Source: CAWAYR01 sp050250955 (GTDB lineage: Bacteria > Acidobacteriota > Vicinamibacteria > Vicinamibacterales > UBA2999). From it: DNA of 64,000 nucleotides. Made by a program: the position numbers and the translations under genes. The stretch is from positions 1 through 64,000 of the forward strand of contig JBFWNR010000012.1 of assembly GCA_050250955.1 (NCBI GenBank), read 5' to 3'. This document shows, piece after piece, positions 54,291 to 63,671 of this stretch. A model generated the notes under the pieces. It was not told the DNA's origin, searched no databases, and worked only from the letters and a program-made list of their open reading frames with translations. Each line of letters starts with the position of its first letter. The first letter of the stretch is position 1.

Positions 54291-55667
54291 ATGCCCCAGA
54301 CGCGCGTCGGTCTCTTCCAGCCGGTTGCTCGGGTCGCGGGTTCGTTCGCAGGCGCGGCTCTACTCGTCGCGGTGGCCGCGACACCGGTCGCCGGCCAGCC
54401 GGCCGCCGCCTCGGCCGGCGTCACGTTCGCCAAGGACATCGCGCCCGTCTTTCAGCGCAGCTGCCAGCAGTGCCACCAGCCCGATTCGGTCGGGCCGATG
54501 TCGCTCGTCACCTACCAGCAGGTGCGGCCGTGGGCCCGCGCCATCAAGCAGAAGGTGGTGGCCGGCGAGATGCCGCCGTACCGCTATGACCGCAACGTCG
54601 GCATTCAGCAGCTGAAGCACGATCTGCGCCTCAGCGAGGCCGAGATTCAGATGATCGCGCGCTGGGTCGACAGCGGCGCGCCGATGGGCAATCCGGCCGA
54701 CCTGCCGCCCCCGGTCACCTTCGCCGACCTCAACGAGTGGGCGTTCGCGCGGCAGTTCGGCCCGCCCGACATCGTCGTCAAGACCAAGCCGTTCACGCTG
54801 CCGGCCCAGGGGCAGGACGTGTGGTGGCGGCCGGTGGTGGAAACCGGCCTCACCAAGGATCGCTGCATCAAGGCGATTTCGGTCAAGCCGTCGCGGCGCG
54901 GCCGCGCCGCGGCGCACCACGCCAACTCGGAGCTGGTGGTCTTCGACGAGAAGACCGGGCAGTACGTGGAGAGCCAGCGGGTGTCGGAGTACGCGCTCGG
55001 CAAGGTCGGCGAGATCGTACCGCCCGATTCGTGCCGCACGCTGCCGGCCAACTCACTGGTGCGCTGGGACGTGCACTACTACCCGATGGGCGAGGAGCTG
55101 AAGGACGACGTGATCGAGATGGGCATCTGGTTGTATCCGGACGGCCATCAGTCGACCTACCGGCAGGACCTGAAGCTGTACTCGCTGTTGATGAAGGGCG
55201 GCGAGCTGGAGATTCCGCCGCACGGCACCACGGTGACGCAGGGCTTCCACTCGTTCAAGACGCCGGTGCGCATCGACAGCTTCCAGCCGCACGGGCACTT
55301 CCGCCTGGTCGCCAAGACCCTCGAGATCTTCTATCCCGACACCGGCAAGCTCGAGATGGTGAGCTCGATCTCGAACTGGACCAACAACTGGCACACCAGC
55401 CATATCTACGAAGACGACGTCGCCCCGCTCGTGCCCAAGGGCGCCACGCTGGTGATCACCGGCTACTACGACAACACGACGGCGAATCGCGGCAATCCGG
55501 ATCCCGACCAGTGGGTCGGCCCGGGCAGCCGCACCGCCGACGAGATGTCGCACGCCTGGATCGCGGTGACGCACCTCGACGACGAGGGCTACGCGAAACT
55601 CGTGGCCGAGCGCGAGCAGAAGCGCAAGGCGGCCACCACCGAAGCCTCGCGGCAGCAACAGCGATAG
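54291..55667 (+). CDS. Exported haem c/dicopper-monooxygenase-like protein
   Basis: A 458-residue protein with a signal peptide (about 1-36). A cytochrome c motif CQQCH lies at C58-H62, within a segment typical of fused haem domains (DIAPVFQRSCQQCHQPDSVG). The remainder resembles the copper type II, ascorbate-dependent monooxygenase (PHM) fold. Candidate CuA ligands are H209, H210 (AAAHHANSE) and H262 (WDVHYYPMG). CuB ligands are H334 and H336 (QPHGHFRLVAK) with M419 (TADEMSH). GYYDNTTANRGNPDP is a PHM-family segment. Haem could replace ascorbate as electron donor (inference). GAGGTG precedes ATG 54291, and TAGAAT (54266-54271) may be its -10. Confidence 0.72.
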   Translation: MPQTRVGLFQPVARVAGSFAGAALLVAVAATPVAGQPAAASAGVTFAKDIAPVFQRSCQQCHQPDSVGPMSLVTYQQVRPWARAIKQKVVAGEMPPYRYDRNVGIQQLKHDLRLSEAEIQMIARWVDSGAPMGNPADLPPPVTFADLNEWAFARQFGPPDIVVKTKPFTLPAQGQDVWWRPVVETGLTKDRCIKAISVKPSRRGRAAAHHANSELVVFDEKTGQYVESQRVSEYALGKVGEIVPPDSCRTLPANSLVRWDVHYYPMGEELKDDVIEMGIWLYPDGHQSTYRQDLKLYSLLMKGGELEIPPHGTTVTQGFHSFKTPVRIDSFQPHGHFRLVAKTLEIFYPDTGKLEMVSSISNWTNNWHTSHIYEDDVAPLVPKGATLVITGYYDNTTANRGNPDPDQWVGPGSRTADEMSHAWIAVTHLDDEGYAKLVAEREQKRKAATTEASRQQQR

Positions 55668-55677
55668 GACCCCGGCC

Positions 55678-56562
55678 GTGCGTCGACTGTGGAGCACGGG
55701 TGTCGCCGCGGTGATCGTGGCGGGCGGGCTGGCGTCGCTCGACGCGCAGCGCCAGTGGCCGCTCGCCCCGGTGCCGCCCGACGGCCAGCGCGTGGCGCCG
55801 TTCTTCGACGGCTGGTACGAGAACCCGGACGGCACGATCACGCTGTCGTTCGGGTACTCCAACCTCAACCGCGAGGAAGTGGTCGAGATCCCGCTCGGCC
55901 CCGACAACGCGATCGAGCCGAAGGAGTTCGACGGCCGGCAGCCGACGTCGTTCCCGCCGGTGGTGGTCGAAAACGGCGGGCCTGACGGCACCTCGCGGCG
56001 CGACCGTGAACGCGGCGTGTTCACCGTGACGGTGCCGGCCGGATTCAAGGGCGACGTGGTCTGGACGCTGCGCCACCGCGGCCAGGCCTACAAGGTGCCC
56101 GGCCGCGCCAAGACCGGCGCCTACGGGCTGCGCTGGCCGATGGCGATGGGCTCGGTGCCGCCGCTCCTGCGCTTCACGGCCGATGGCCCGGCGGGCCGCG
56201 GCCCGGCGGGCATCCAGTCGGAGCCGATGTCGGCCACGGTGGGCGCGCCGCTGGCGCTCACGATCTGGACCAAGGACGACAGCGTCCGCGAGAAGGAGAC
56301 CGTGCAGATCAAAGAACGGGGTCCGGCCCGAGGGGCCATCAACGTGGCCTGGTACAAGCACTCCGGCCCCGGGACGGTCACCTTCGCGCCGCCGAAACAG
56401 GCACTCGCGGAGCTGGAAGGCACGGCCAGCACGTCGGTCACCTTCGCGCAGCCGGGCCTCTACGTGCTGCGGGTGCGCGCCGACAACTTCGGCCGGGTCG
56501 ATACCTCGCCCGGCAACCAGTGCTGCTGGACCAACGGCTACGCCCGGGTGGCCGTGAAGTAG
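55678..56562 (+). CDS. Secreted protein, probable partner of the copper/haem protein
   Basis: A 294-residue protein with a signal peptide (about 1-23). The body is beta-rich, with WYENPDGTITLSFGYSNLNR, VPAGFKGDVVWTLRHRGQAY and a C-terminal NQCCWTNGYARVAV that contains adjacent cysteines. I recognise no named family. It starts with GTG 55678, 10 bp after the upstream stop, so the two are co-transcribed and both exported. A structural or electron-transfer partnership is inferred from position only. Confidence 0.65.
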   Translation: MRRLWSTGVAAVIVAGGLASLDAQRQWPLAPVPPDGQRVAPFFDGWYENPDGTITLSFGYSNLNREEVVEIPLGPDNAIEPKEFDGRQPTSFPPVVVENGGPDGTSRRDRERGVFTVTVPAGFKGDVVWTLRHRGQAYKVPGRAKTGAYGLRWPMAMGSVPPLLRFTADGPAGRGPAGIQSEPMSATVGAPLALTIWTKDDSVREKETVQIKERGPARGAINVAWYKHSGPGTVTFAPPKQALAELEGTASTSVTFAQPGLYVLRVRADNFGRVDTSPGNQCCWTNGYARVAVK

Positions 56563-56667
56563 CAGACGCCGCACCGGGGGGCGCTGGACCGCTCGAGCCC
56601 ACGCACCATCGCGGCATCACGAGGTCTGCCCGTCTGCCCATCGCGCCGGTACGACAAGGAGAGCCAC

Positions 56668-57714
56668 GTGGGGACCGGGACACGACGTCAATTCGTCGCC
56701 ACCTCTGCGGCCTGGGTCGGCACGGCGCTGACCGCCGAAGCGCGGGCGCAGCCTGCCGCCCGGCCGCACCGGCTGCAACTCGCCTGCACCAACTACGTAC
56801 GCTTCCTGCCGATCGCCACCGGCGACGTGCAGCCCGAGGGGCTGTCGTTGACGTGGATCCGCGGCGATCGCACCGAGATGCTGCGCCGAGCCACCGACGA
56901 CGTCGCGATCGACGGCGGTGAGACGTCGATGGCCCAGCACGTCCAGCGTCTCGACCGCGGCGACCGCTCGCTGGTGGCCATTCCCGTGTTCCCATTGCGC
57001 AACTTCACGGTCCGCGACCTGTACGCGAGGCAGGGCACCACGATCGATCCGGCAGCGCTGGAGGGCCGCCGTGTCGGCATCTACAACTGGGCAGCCAGCG
57101 GCGCTGTCTGGTACCGTCACCTGCTGCGCTACCTCGGCACCGACACGTCGAACGTCCGATGGGTCGTCGGCGGCGTGGATGGGCCCGCCACGGTGCGGCT
57201 GCCCGACCCGCCGATGGCGCACGTGGCTGCCACGCCCCCCGGCCGTGCGCTGAGCGATCTGCTGGTGGCCGGCGCGATCGACGCCGTCTTCGCCCCGTTG
57301 CCGCCCAAGGCCTTCGACCCCGGTCACGGGCCGATCGTGCGCGCCGTGGCAGGATTCCAGCAGCTCGAGCAACGCTACTTCGCCGCGACCGGGTGTTATC
57401 CCCCACAGCATGTGATCGTCGTGCGACGGGCTGCGTGGGAGCGCGATCCATCGGCTGGCCGCCGGCTGGTATCGGCCTTCAACGAGAGCGAACGGCAGTT
57501 CGAGGCGCTGCAACGGCAGTTTCCGTACAACTCGCCATGGCTGATCGACGAGGTGGAGGGCGCGGCCCGTACGCTCGGCCGCGACTACCACGCCCACGGC
57601 ATGGACAAGAACCGGCGGGCCGTCGACACGTTCTGCCAAGCCGCATTCGACGACGGTCTGACGAAGCGCCGCATGGCGGTCGACGAGTTCTTCGCCGAAT
57701 TTCTGCAGGCGTGA
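56668..57714 (+). CDS. Periplasmic substrate-binding-like protein (NMT1/dihydroxyphthalate-decarboxylase-like)
   Basis: A 348-residue protein with a twin-arginine-like signal (TRRQFVATSAAWVG, 5-18). The fold is that of type-2 periplasmic binding proteins: LACTNYVRFLPIATGDVQPEGL at the start and LEGRRVGIYNWAASGAVWYRHLL in the hinge region. The C-terminal HAHGMDKNRRAVDTFCQAAFDDGL resembles the family that includes 4,5-dihydroxyphthalate decarboxylase. No permease or ATPase is adjacent, so an ABC-transport role is not supported locally. GTG 56668 has AAGGAG at 56657-56662. Confidence 0.7.
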   Translation: MGTGTRRQFVATSAAWVGTALTAEARAQPAARPHRLQLACTNYVRFLPIATGDVQPEGLSLTWIRGDRTEMLRRATDDVAIDGGETSMAQHVQRLDRGDRSLVAIPVFPLRNFTVRDLYARQGTTIDPAALEGRRVGIYNWAASGAVWYRHLLRYLGTDTSNVRWVVGGVDGPATVRLPDPPMAHVAATPPGRALSDLLVAGAIDAVFAPLPPKAFDPGHGPIVRAVAGFQQLEQRYFAATGCYPPQHVIVVRRAAWERDPSAGRRLVSAFNESERQFEALQRQFPYNSPWLIDEVEGAARTLGRDYHAHGMDKNRRAVDTFCQAAFDDGLTKRRMAVDEFFAEFLQA

Positions 57715-57729
57715 ACCGAACGCGGCTCG

Positions 57730-57748
57730 CGATCCGCGTCGCGGATCG
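57730..57748. terminator. Hairpin between convergent genes
   Basis: CGATCCGC-GTC-GCGGATCG has 8-bp perfect arms and lies between the stop codons of two convergent genes (57714 and 57757). No T-tract follows, so rho-independent termination is uncertain. Confidence 0.4.
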
Positions 57749-57756
57749 AGGCGCGC

Positions 57757-59058
57757 TCAGCCGGCCCGCGCCGCCCGTTCGCCGGCTTCGACGTCCACGC
57801 GCATCAGCAGCCAGGCGCCGGCCACGAAGAAGACGATCATGCCGAGCACCGCCGAACGCGCCGAGCCGGTGACGGCGCCGCTCAGCGTGAACACCAACGG
57901 CCCGAGGATGGTGGCGAAGCGCTCCACCACGGCGTAGAACCCGAAGTACTCGGACGTCTTGGCCGGCGGGATCAGCCGGGCGAAGAGCGAGCGGCTGAGC
58001 GCCTGGGCGCCGCCCTGCACGGTGGCGACCAGCCCGGCGATCAGGAAGAAGTGCGTGGCGTTCTGCATGAAGTAGCCCAGCACGGCGGCCACCGTGTAGA
58101 CGGCCAGGGCGACGAGGATCGCCCGCCGGGTGCCGAGACGGGGGCCGAGCGACCCGAACAGGAACGCAAACGGCACTCCGACCAGCTGCACCATCGCGAA
58201 AGCGGCGATCTGCGCCGATTGCCCGACGCCGACCTCGGCGCCGTAGATGCCGGCGAAGCGGATGATCGTCTGGATGCCGTCCTGGTAGACGAGCATCGCC
58301 AGCAGGGCGAGGAACGCCTGCTTGTACTGGCGGATCTCTACGAAGGTGTGGGCGAGCCGCGCGAACGAGGCGCGCACCGCGCCGCGCGGGTCGGCCTCGC
58401 CCGGGGCAGCGAGGCGTGGCGGTTCCGGCACGTGGCGCAGCAGCGGCAGCAGGAACAGCAGCCACCACACCCCGACGCTGGCGAACGACAGCCTGATCGC
58501 CGCCACGGTGCCCGACAGCCCGAACCACGCCGGCTGCAGCACCCAGGCGAGGTTCAGCACCAGCAGCAGGCCGCCACCGAGATACCCCAGGGCGTAGCCG
58601 GCCGCCGACACCCGGTCGGTCTCGTCGGGTGCGGCGACGCTCGGCAGCATCGAGTCGTAGAACACCAGCGACCCCGAGACGCCGACGTTGCCGACGACGA
58701 AGATGAGTGCCGCCCACTGCCAGCCGCCCTCTGTGATCGTGGTCAGCGCGAAGGTGGCGGCGATGCCCACCGCCGCGCAGCCGACCAGCAGCGGCTTGCG
58801 GCGCGCCGCGTAGTCGCCGTAGGCGCCGAGGATCGGCGCCAGGACGGCGACGATGGCCATGCCCATCGTCGTGATGACCCCGAAGCGGGTCGTCGCCTCG
58901 CCGGGCGCCAGGCCGGCCGCGGCGTAGGTGGCGAAGAAGGCCGGAAAGACCGCGGTGATGACGGTGGTGAAGTAGGCCGAGTTGCCGCAGTCGTACCACG
59001 CCCAGGCGCGCTGTTCGGGGGTGACCAGGCCGACGCGGGCCAGCAGGCGGGAGAGCAC
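57757..59058 (-). CDS. UMF1/Atg22-like MFS transporter
   Basis: A 433-residue membrane protein with about 12 helices. AWAWYDCGNSAYFTTVITAVFP near the start is the UMF1 signature, followed by APILGAYGDYAARRKPLL and FYDSMLPSVAAPDE. The C-terminal half has RSLFARLIPPAKTSEYFGFY. Members of this family export amino acids or are unassigned in bacteria. GTG 59058 gives the usual short N-terminus; a frame open to 59178 would overlap the divergent outer-membrane gene and has no signal value, so I reject the longer form. Confidence 0.8.
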   Translation of the reverse strand: MLSRLLARVGLVTPEQRAWAWYDCGNSAYFTTVITAVFPAFFATYAAAGLAPGEATTRFGVITTMGMAIVAVLAPILGAYGDYAARRKPLLVGCAAVGIAATFALTTITEGGWQWAALIFVVGNVGVSGSLVFYDSMLPSVAAPDETDRVSAAGYALGYLGGGLLLVLNLAWVLQPAWFGLSGTVAAIRLSFASVGVWWLLFLLPLLRHVPEPPRLAAPGEADPRGAVRASFARLAHTFVEIRQYKQAFLALLAMLVYQDGIQTIIRFAGIYGAEVGVGQSAQIAAFAMVQLVGVPFAFLFGSLGPRLGTRRAILVALAVYTVAAVLGYFMQNATHFFLIAGLVATVQGGAQALSRSLFARLIPPAKTSEYFGFYAVVERFATILGPLVFTLSGAVTGSARSAVLGMIVFFVAGAWLLMRVDVEAGERAARAG

Positions 59059-59099
59059 CGGCGGCAAGCATAGCAGTCGGGGCCACGGTAGTCTGAGAC

Positions 59100-59711
59100 A
59101 TGACTGCGACAACGCTCGGTCACGTCGCGACGGCGGCGTGGGCATGTGCTTCGCTCTTGTGGTGGGCGTCCGCCGCATCGGCGCAGACCCGCGACGGGTT
59201 CCACTTCGGGATCGGCGGCGGCGCTGGCTGGGCGACCGTGACCTGCGAGGAGTGCGGGGACCGCGACCGACAGGGGGGCGGGTCGGGTTACGTCACCGCC
59301 GGCTGGACGCTCAACCCGCACCTGGTCATCGGCGGCGACCTGCAGGTCTGGACCCGCCGCGACGACCTCGGCGCGGCGACCCAGTGGAGCTACCGCTACA
59401 TCGCCGCGGCCACCGCCACCGTGTATCCGTCGAGCCGTTCCGGTTTCTTCGTGAAGGGCGGCGCAGGTATGTCCTACGTGGACCTCCAGGTGGACTCGCC
59501 GGCCGGCGACGCCGACCTGGACATCGACGAGGGCCCCGGCGTCCTGGTCGCCGCGGGCATCGACATTCCCCTGGGCGGCCGCGTGGCGCTCACGCCGGCG
59601 ATCGCCTACTGGCACAGCTGGTTCGACGACCTGGAGGCTCGCGGCGGCGCCTACGAGACGAGGCGGCGCCAGCGGGTGGTCGTCGTGACCCTCGGCATCA
59701 CGTTTCCCTGA
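59100..59711 (+). CDS. Outer-membrane beta-barrel protein
   Basis: A 203-residue protein with a signal peptide (about 1-28, ending ASAASAQ). The mature part alternates hydrophobic and polar residues typical of an 8-stranded barrel (FHFGIGGGAGWATVTC, GYVTAGWTLNPHLVIGGDLQ, GFFVKGGAGMSYVDLQV) and ends ...VVVTLGITFP. Aromatic girdles are visible (WSYRYIAAA, IAYWHSWF). No specific family. TAGTCT lies 5 bp before the ATG, with no ribosome site. Confidence 0.72.
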   Translation: MTATTLGHVATAAWACASLLWWASAASAQTRDGFHFGIGGGAGWATVTCEECGDRDRQGGGSGYVTAGWTLNPHLVIGGDLQVWTRRDDLGAATQWSYRYIAAATATVYPSSRSGFFVKGGAGMSYVDLQVDSPAGDADLDIDEGPGVLVAAGIDIPLGGRVALTPAIAYWHSWFDDLEARGGAYETRRRQRVVVVTLGITFP

Positions 59712-59723
59712 GCAGCGCCGCCG

Positions 59724-62123
59724 TCACGTCCCGTCGCTGCGCAGCGCCACCACCGGGTCGATGCGCGCCGCCCGGCGCGCCGGCAGATAGCAGGCCAGGG
59801 CCGCGACCACGCCGAGCAGGACCGGCAACGCCGCGTAGGTCAGCGGGTCGCGCGGCGTCACGCCGTAGACGACGCTGACCATGAAGCGCGACAGCGCCAG
59901 CGCCAGCGGCACGCCGGCGGCGATGCCGGCCAGCGCGTGGCCCAGCCCCTGCCCGACCACGCCGGCGGCGACGCCGCGCGCGGTGGCGCCGAGCGCCATC
60001 CGGATGCCGATCTCGCGCTCGCGCTGGCGGACGCGCACCGCCACCACGCCGTAGAGGCCGACGACGCTCAAGAGCAGTCCGGCGGCGGCGAACACGCCGA
60101 GCAGGCTGGCCAGCAGCCGCGGGCGGCCCAGTGTGGCGGCCAGCAGCGCCGGCATGGTCTGGAGGTCGGCCACGGGGACCGCCGGATCCACCTCGAACAC
60201 GCCACGTCGCACCGGCCCGGCCAGCGCAGCCGGATCGCCGCTCGTGCGCACGACCATGTGCATCGGGAACATGAAGGTCTGGGTGAGAGGACGGTAGAAC
60301 TCGGCGGCCGGCGGCGCGTCGAGCCCGTCGTGGCGGACGTCACCGATGACGCCGACCACCTCGACGATGGTGTCGCCGCCCTCGCCGAAGCCCTTCTGGA
60401 TCAGCGGCTGGCCCACGGCCGCCTGTGGACCGCCGAAGAACCTCCTGGCGAGGGTCTGGTTCAGCAGGGCCACCGGCGCGCCCCTGGTCACGTCGGCGGC
60501 GGTGAACGCGCGCCCGGCGACGAGCGGGATGCGCATGGCGGTCAGGTAGTCGCCCCAGATGAACCGCCAGCCGACCGGCGGCGCGGCCGCGCCCGGCGCC
60601 GGCGGCTGGTCGGGGCGGTGCACGCCGGTCGTCCACGCGTAGCCGCTCATCGGCAGGTGGCCAATGGCGCCCACCGCGGTCACACCGGGGAGTGCGGCGA
60701 CGCGGTCGCCGACCTCGGCCAGGTACGGCAGCCCGGTCGTGAGGGCGCGGTACTTCGACGTGGTCTGCAGGCGGAAGGCGAGGACGCCGTCCGGATCGAA
60801 CCCCGGATCGACGCGCTGCAGCTGCCAGATCGATCGCAGCATCAGCCCGGCGCCGATGCCGAGCACGACCGCGAGCGCCACCTGCGCCGCCACCAGGCCG
60901 CCGAGCGCGCGTTGGCGCCCCGGCGTGTCGGTGGACTGGTGTTGACGGAGCAGCGGCTGGAGCCCCGGCCGCATCGCCACCAGCGCCGGCAGCAGGCCGA
61001 TGGCGGCCGAGACGCCGATCGCGGCCAGCAGCACCGCCGCGAACACCGCGCCGTCGAGGGCGATCTCGGTCTGCCGCGGGACCTCGGGAGGCAGGCCGGC
61101 CACCAGCACCGGCACGACCAGGCGTGCCAGGCCCAGGCCGGCGATGGTGCCGGCGGTGGCCAGCACGACCTGCTCGACGAGCAGCTGGCCGAGGAGCTGA
61201 CGGCGCGACGCCCCGACCGCGGTGCGAATCGCCAGCCCACGGGCGCGCTCGATGGAGCGGCCGAGCAGCAGCGTGGCCAGGTTGGCGGCGCCGAGCAGCA
61301 GCACCAGGCCGACGGCGGCCAGCAGCAGCGACAACGCCGGACGCACGTCGGCGGTGGTGGTCTCGTGCAGCGACGCGACGTGCACGTCGCGGCCCCAGTC
61401 GTCGGGCCGGCCGAGCGTACGGCGCATCTCGGGCACCAGGCCGGCCACATCGGCGGACGCCGACTCGGTCGTGGCGCCGTCGCGCAGCCGGGCGATCGCC
61501 AGCGAGAAGGTCGTCTGCTGCGCCGGCGTGCCCGGCACGAAGGGCAGCGGCACCCACAGGTCGGCACGCTGGCCGAGGACCTCGAAGTCCGGTGGCATCA
61601 CCCCGACCACCTCGTGAGCCACCTGGTCGATCTGCACCGAGCGGCCGACGACGGCGGGATCGGCGGCGAACCGCCGTCGCCAGACGCCATCGGCGAGCAC
61701 CACCACCCGCTCGCGGCCGGCGGTGCCGTCGCCCGGCTGCAGCGGGCGGCCCACCGCCGCGCCGCTGCCGAGCAGGGCGAAGTAGTTGTCCGAGACGCGG
61801 TTGCCGGTGACCTTGAGCGGCTCGCCGCCGTCGGCTCCCAGGGCCATCAGCCAGCCGGTGGCGACGCCGGCCACGTCGGCGAGCGAGCGCGCCCGATCAC
61901 GCCAGACGCCGATCTCCTCGTTGGACACGAAGTGTCCTGGCCAGACCGCGACCAGCCGCTCCGGGGCGGCGAAGGGGAGCGGCTTCAGCAGCACGCCGCG
62001 CACCACCGAGAAGACCGCGGCGTTGGCGCCGGCGCCGAGCGCCAGGAGCAGGATCGCGGTGCCCGCAAACAGCGGCCGGCGGGCGAGGCTGCGGACGGCC
62101 AGGCGGACGGCGTGGACAGGCAT
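59724..62123 (-). CDS. ADOP-type duplicated MacB/FtsX orphan permease, class without prefix
   Basis: A 799-residue permease of the duplicated FtsX/MacB class. Unlike the copy at 15.0-17.7 kb, it starts directly with the first membrane unit (LAVRSLARRPLFAGTAILLLALGAG) and lacks the cytosolic prefix. The FtsX signatures RARGLAIRTAVGASRRQLLGQ and QREREIGIRMALGATARGV close the two units. No ATPase or PadR gene is adjacent. The substrate is unknown. ATG 62123 is used; there is no clear ribosome site. Confidence 0.86.
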   Translation of the reverse strand: MPVHAVRLAVRSLARRPLFAGTAILLLALGAGANAAVFSVVRGVLLKPLPFAAPERLVAVWPGHFVSNEEIGVWRDRARSLADVAGVATGWLMALGADGGEPLKVTGNRVSDNYFALLGSGAAVGRPLQPGDGTAGRERVVVLADGVWRRRFAADPAVVGRSVQIDQVAHEVVGVMPPDFEVLGQRADLWVPLPFVPGTPAQQTTFSLAIARLRDGATTESASADVAGLVPEMRRTLGRPDDWGRDVHVASLHETTTADVRPALSLLLAAVGLVLLLGAANLATLLLGRSIERARGLAIRTAVGASRRQLLGQLLVEQVVLATAGTIAGLGLARLVVPVLVAGLPPEVPRQTEIALDGAVFAAVLLAAIGVSAAIGLLPALVAMRPGLQPLLRQHQSTDTPGRQRALGGLVAAQVALAVVLGIGAGLMLRSIWQLQRVDPGFDPDGVLAFRLQTTSKYRALTTGLPYLAEVGDRVAALPGVTAVGAIGHLPMSGYAWTTGVHRPDQPPAPGAAAPPVGWRFIWGDYLTAMRIPLVAGRAFTAADVTRGAPVALLNQTLARRFFGGPQAAVGQPLIQKGFGEGGDTIVEVVGVIGDVRHDGLDAPPAAEFYRPLTQTFMFPMHMVVRTSGDPAALAGPVRRGVFEVDPAVPVADLQTMPALLAATLGRPRLLASLLGVFAAAGLLLSVVGLYGVVAVRVRQREREIGIRMALGATARGVAAGVVGQGLGHALAGIAAGVPLALALSRFMVSVVYGVTPRDPLTYAALPVLLGVVAALACYLPARRAARIDPVVALRSDGT

Positions 62124-62161
62124 GGCCGGTTGGACGGGTCGTCGCGTGCACCAGTTGGCCG

Positions 62162-62425
62162 TCGCCGCCGTGCGGCACCGAGCGCCCCGGTGCCGCGGCC
62201 AGCGGCACCCACTCGTGGCCGGTGGGCGAACTGCGCCAACTCGACACGCCCGGCCACGCTCACCGCGGCCTGATGCGCGCGCACGTGAACGTCCGCGACT
62301 TCGCCGATCCGCGGCGCGGCGCCTTCCAGCTCGACGCCGCGGCGACCGGGTGGCGGCGCACCGGCGGGTGCGCCGCCGTTGCCCGCGACACGCTGGCCCG
62401 CTTCAGCTATCCGCCGGCGCAGTGA
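62162..62425 (+). pseudogene. Coding remnant of an unrecognised protein
   Basis: One frame is open across this gap with very high GC at third positions and a natural end (MRAHVNVRDFADPRRGAFQL ... LARFSYPPAQ, stop 62423-62425). There is no plausible start: GTG 62222 would give 67 residues, and the frame continues upstream without one to about 62162. It reads like the C-terminus of a gene whose 5' part is gone. I recognise no family. Confidence 0.45.
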
Positions 62426-62461
62426 CGGGCGGCTCGCGGCGGCGTCCGGACCGCCGGCGGC

Positions 62462-63208
62462 TCAGCGGACGTGGGCGTCGCCGCTGAAGGTCTTCAGGCG
62501 CAGGCGGCCGGAGCCGCCGCCGTTCAGCGTGCCGGTCAGGTTGCGCCGGCCGCGCGCCCGCGTCAGCGTGATCGGCAGGTCGCTCTCGAGGTCGCCGCTG
62601 AAGGTGTTGAAGGCCAGTTCGGCGCGGGCATCGGCGGGCACCCGGAGGTCGATGGCGCCGCTGAAGGTGTCGATCTCGAGCGACTGGCCGTCGGGCCAGC
62701 GGCTCGCCGCGACGGTGACGTCGCCGCTGAACGTCTTGATTTCGGCACCCTGCGCCAGTCCGTCGATCCGGATGGTTCCGGAGAAGCCGCCGATCTGCTG
62801 CGCGCCGGCGACCCCGGTCACCGTGACCGGCGCGCTGAACGTCTTGACGTCGAGACGGGTCTCGGCCGGCACCTCGATGCGGATGTCGGCCTCGACGACG
62901 TTGTCGTCGCGGCGGCCGCGGTCGTGCCGGTTGGCCTCGATGACGATCTCGGACGCGGAGGCGTCGATGTCGAAGGTGATGTCGCGCAGCTTCTCGGCGG
63001 TCGCCCGTCGCACGGCGTGGACCACCACCTGGCTGGCGTCGGTGCCGCGGATCTCGACCGTGCCGGAGAAGGTCTTGAGCCGCAGCGTGCCGCCGGGCTG
63101 GAAGGCGAACGTCCGGTCGATGCGCTCTTCGGTCCGCTGGGCCCACGCCGGCGCGCTCGTGACGCCCGTGAACAGGAGCGCCGCCAGGGCGCCGGTCAGG
63201 AGTCTCAT
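62462..63208 (-). CDS. Exported DUF4097-type beta-repeat protein
   Basis: A 248-residue protein with a signal peptide (about 1-23). The mature part is a single-stranded beta-solenoid built on a repeating TFSG word: LKTFSGTVEI, VKTFSAPVTV, GGFSGTIRI, IKTFSGDVTV, DTFSGAIDL, NTFSGDLES and LKTFSGDAHV. This is the DUF4097 (putative adhesin) pattern, common in Acidobacteriota and often controlled with sensor systems. ATG 63208 has GAGGTG upstream. A surface or cell-wall role is the usual inference. Confidence 0.82.
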   Translation of the reverse strand: MRLLTGALAALLFTGVTSAPAWAQRTEERIDRTFAFQPGGTLRLKTFSGTVEIRGTDASQVVVHAVRRATAEKLRDITFDIDASASEIVIEANRHDRGRRDDNVVEADIRIEVPAETRLDVKTFSAPVTVTGVAGAQQIGGFSGTIRIDGLAQGAEIKTFSGDVTVAASRWPDGQSLEIDTFSGAIDLRVPADARAELAFNTFSGDLESDLPITLTRARGRRNLTGTLNGGGSGRLRLKTFSGDAHVR

Positions 63209-63252
63209 GGTCACCTCGGACCAGTAGACGGGGCGGGGCGCGAAAGGGTTGC

Positions 63253-63633
63253 CTACATGCACCACTTCCCGAGCGGGGTGACGCCGCCGCCCCGGGACGG
63301 GTCGTGCTCGGCGAGGACCACCTTCCAGGCGGTCTGGAAGTCCGACGGATCGACGATCGACCGGCGTGCCTTCGGCTCCATCGCAATCTGCTTCGCCATG
63401 GCGCCGATGCCGGCCATCCAGCCGAGCACCGAGGCGGCGTCACGCTTCCACTGGTCGTTCCAGTCGGGGGACTGCACGGCGTTGCTGATCGTCGGCACGA
63501 GCTGGTCGCGGATGGCCTGCACCGTCGATCGATGGACGTGGAGCGGGGCCACGCCCTGGCCGAAGGTCATCAGGAAGAGCCCGACGATCTGCTCGACGTC
63601 GTCGCGGGTGCCGGGCGAGGGGTAATCGGCCAT
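63253..63633 (-). CDS. Small protein of unknown function, downstream of a kinase
   Basis: A 126-residue cytoplasmic protein with predicted helices (DDVEQIVGLFLMTFGQGVA, STVQAIRDQLVPTISNAV, AASVLGWMAGIGAMAKQIAM). I recognise no family. ATG 63633 has AGGAGG upstream. It lies 38 bp after the kinase stop on the same strand, so it may be co-transcribed and could be a regulator or target of that kinase (inference). Confidence 0.65.
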   Translation of the reverse strand: MADYPSPGTRDDVEQIVGLFLMTFGQGVAPLHVHRSTVQAIRDQLVPTISNAVQSPDWNDQWKRDAASVLGWMAGIGAMAKQIAMEPKARRSIVDPSDFQTAWKVVLAEHDPSRGGGVTPLGKWCM

Positions 63634-63671
63634 GGTGCCTCCTGGGCTGGCGCCGGCGCCACGACCGGGCC

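Noticed and set aside
56668..57714. ABC transporter operon
   Set aside because: Only a binding-protein fold is present, with no permease or ATPase next to it.
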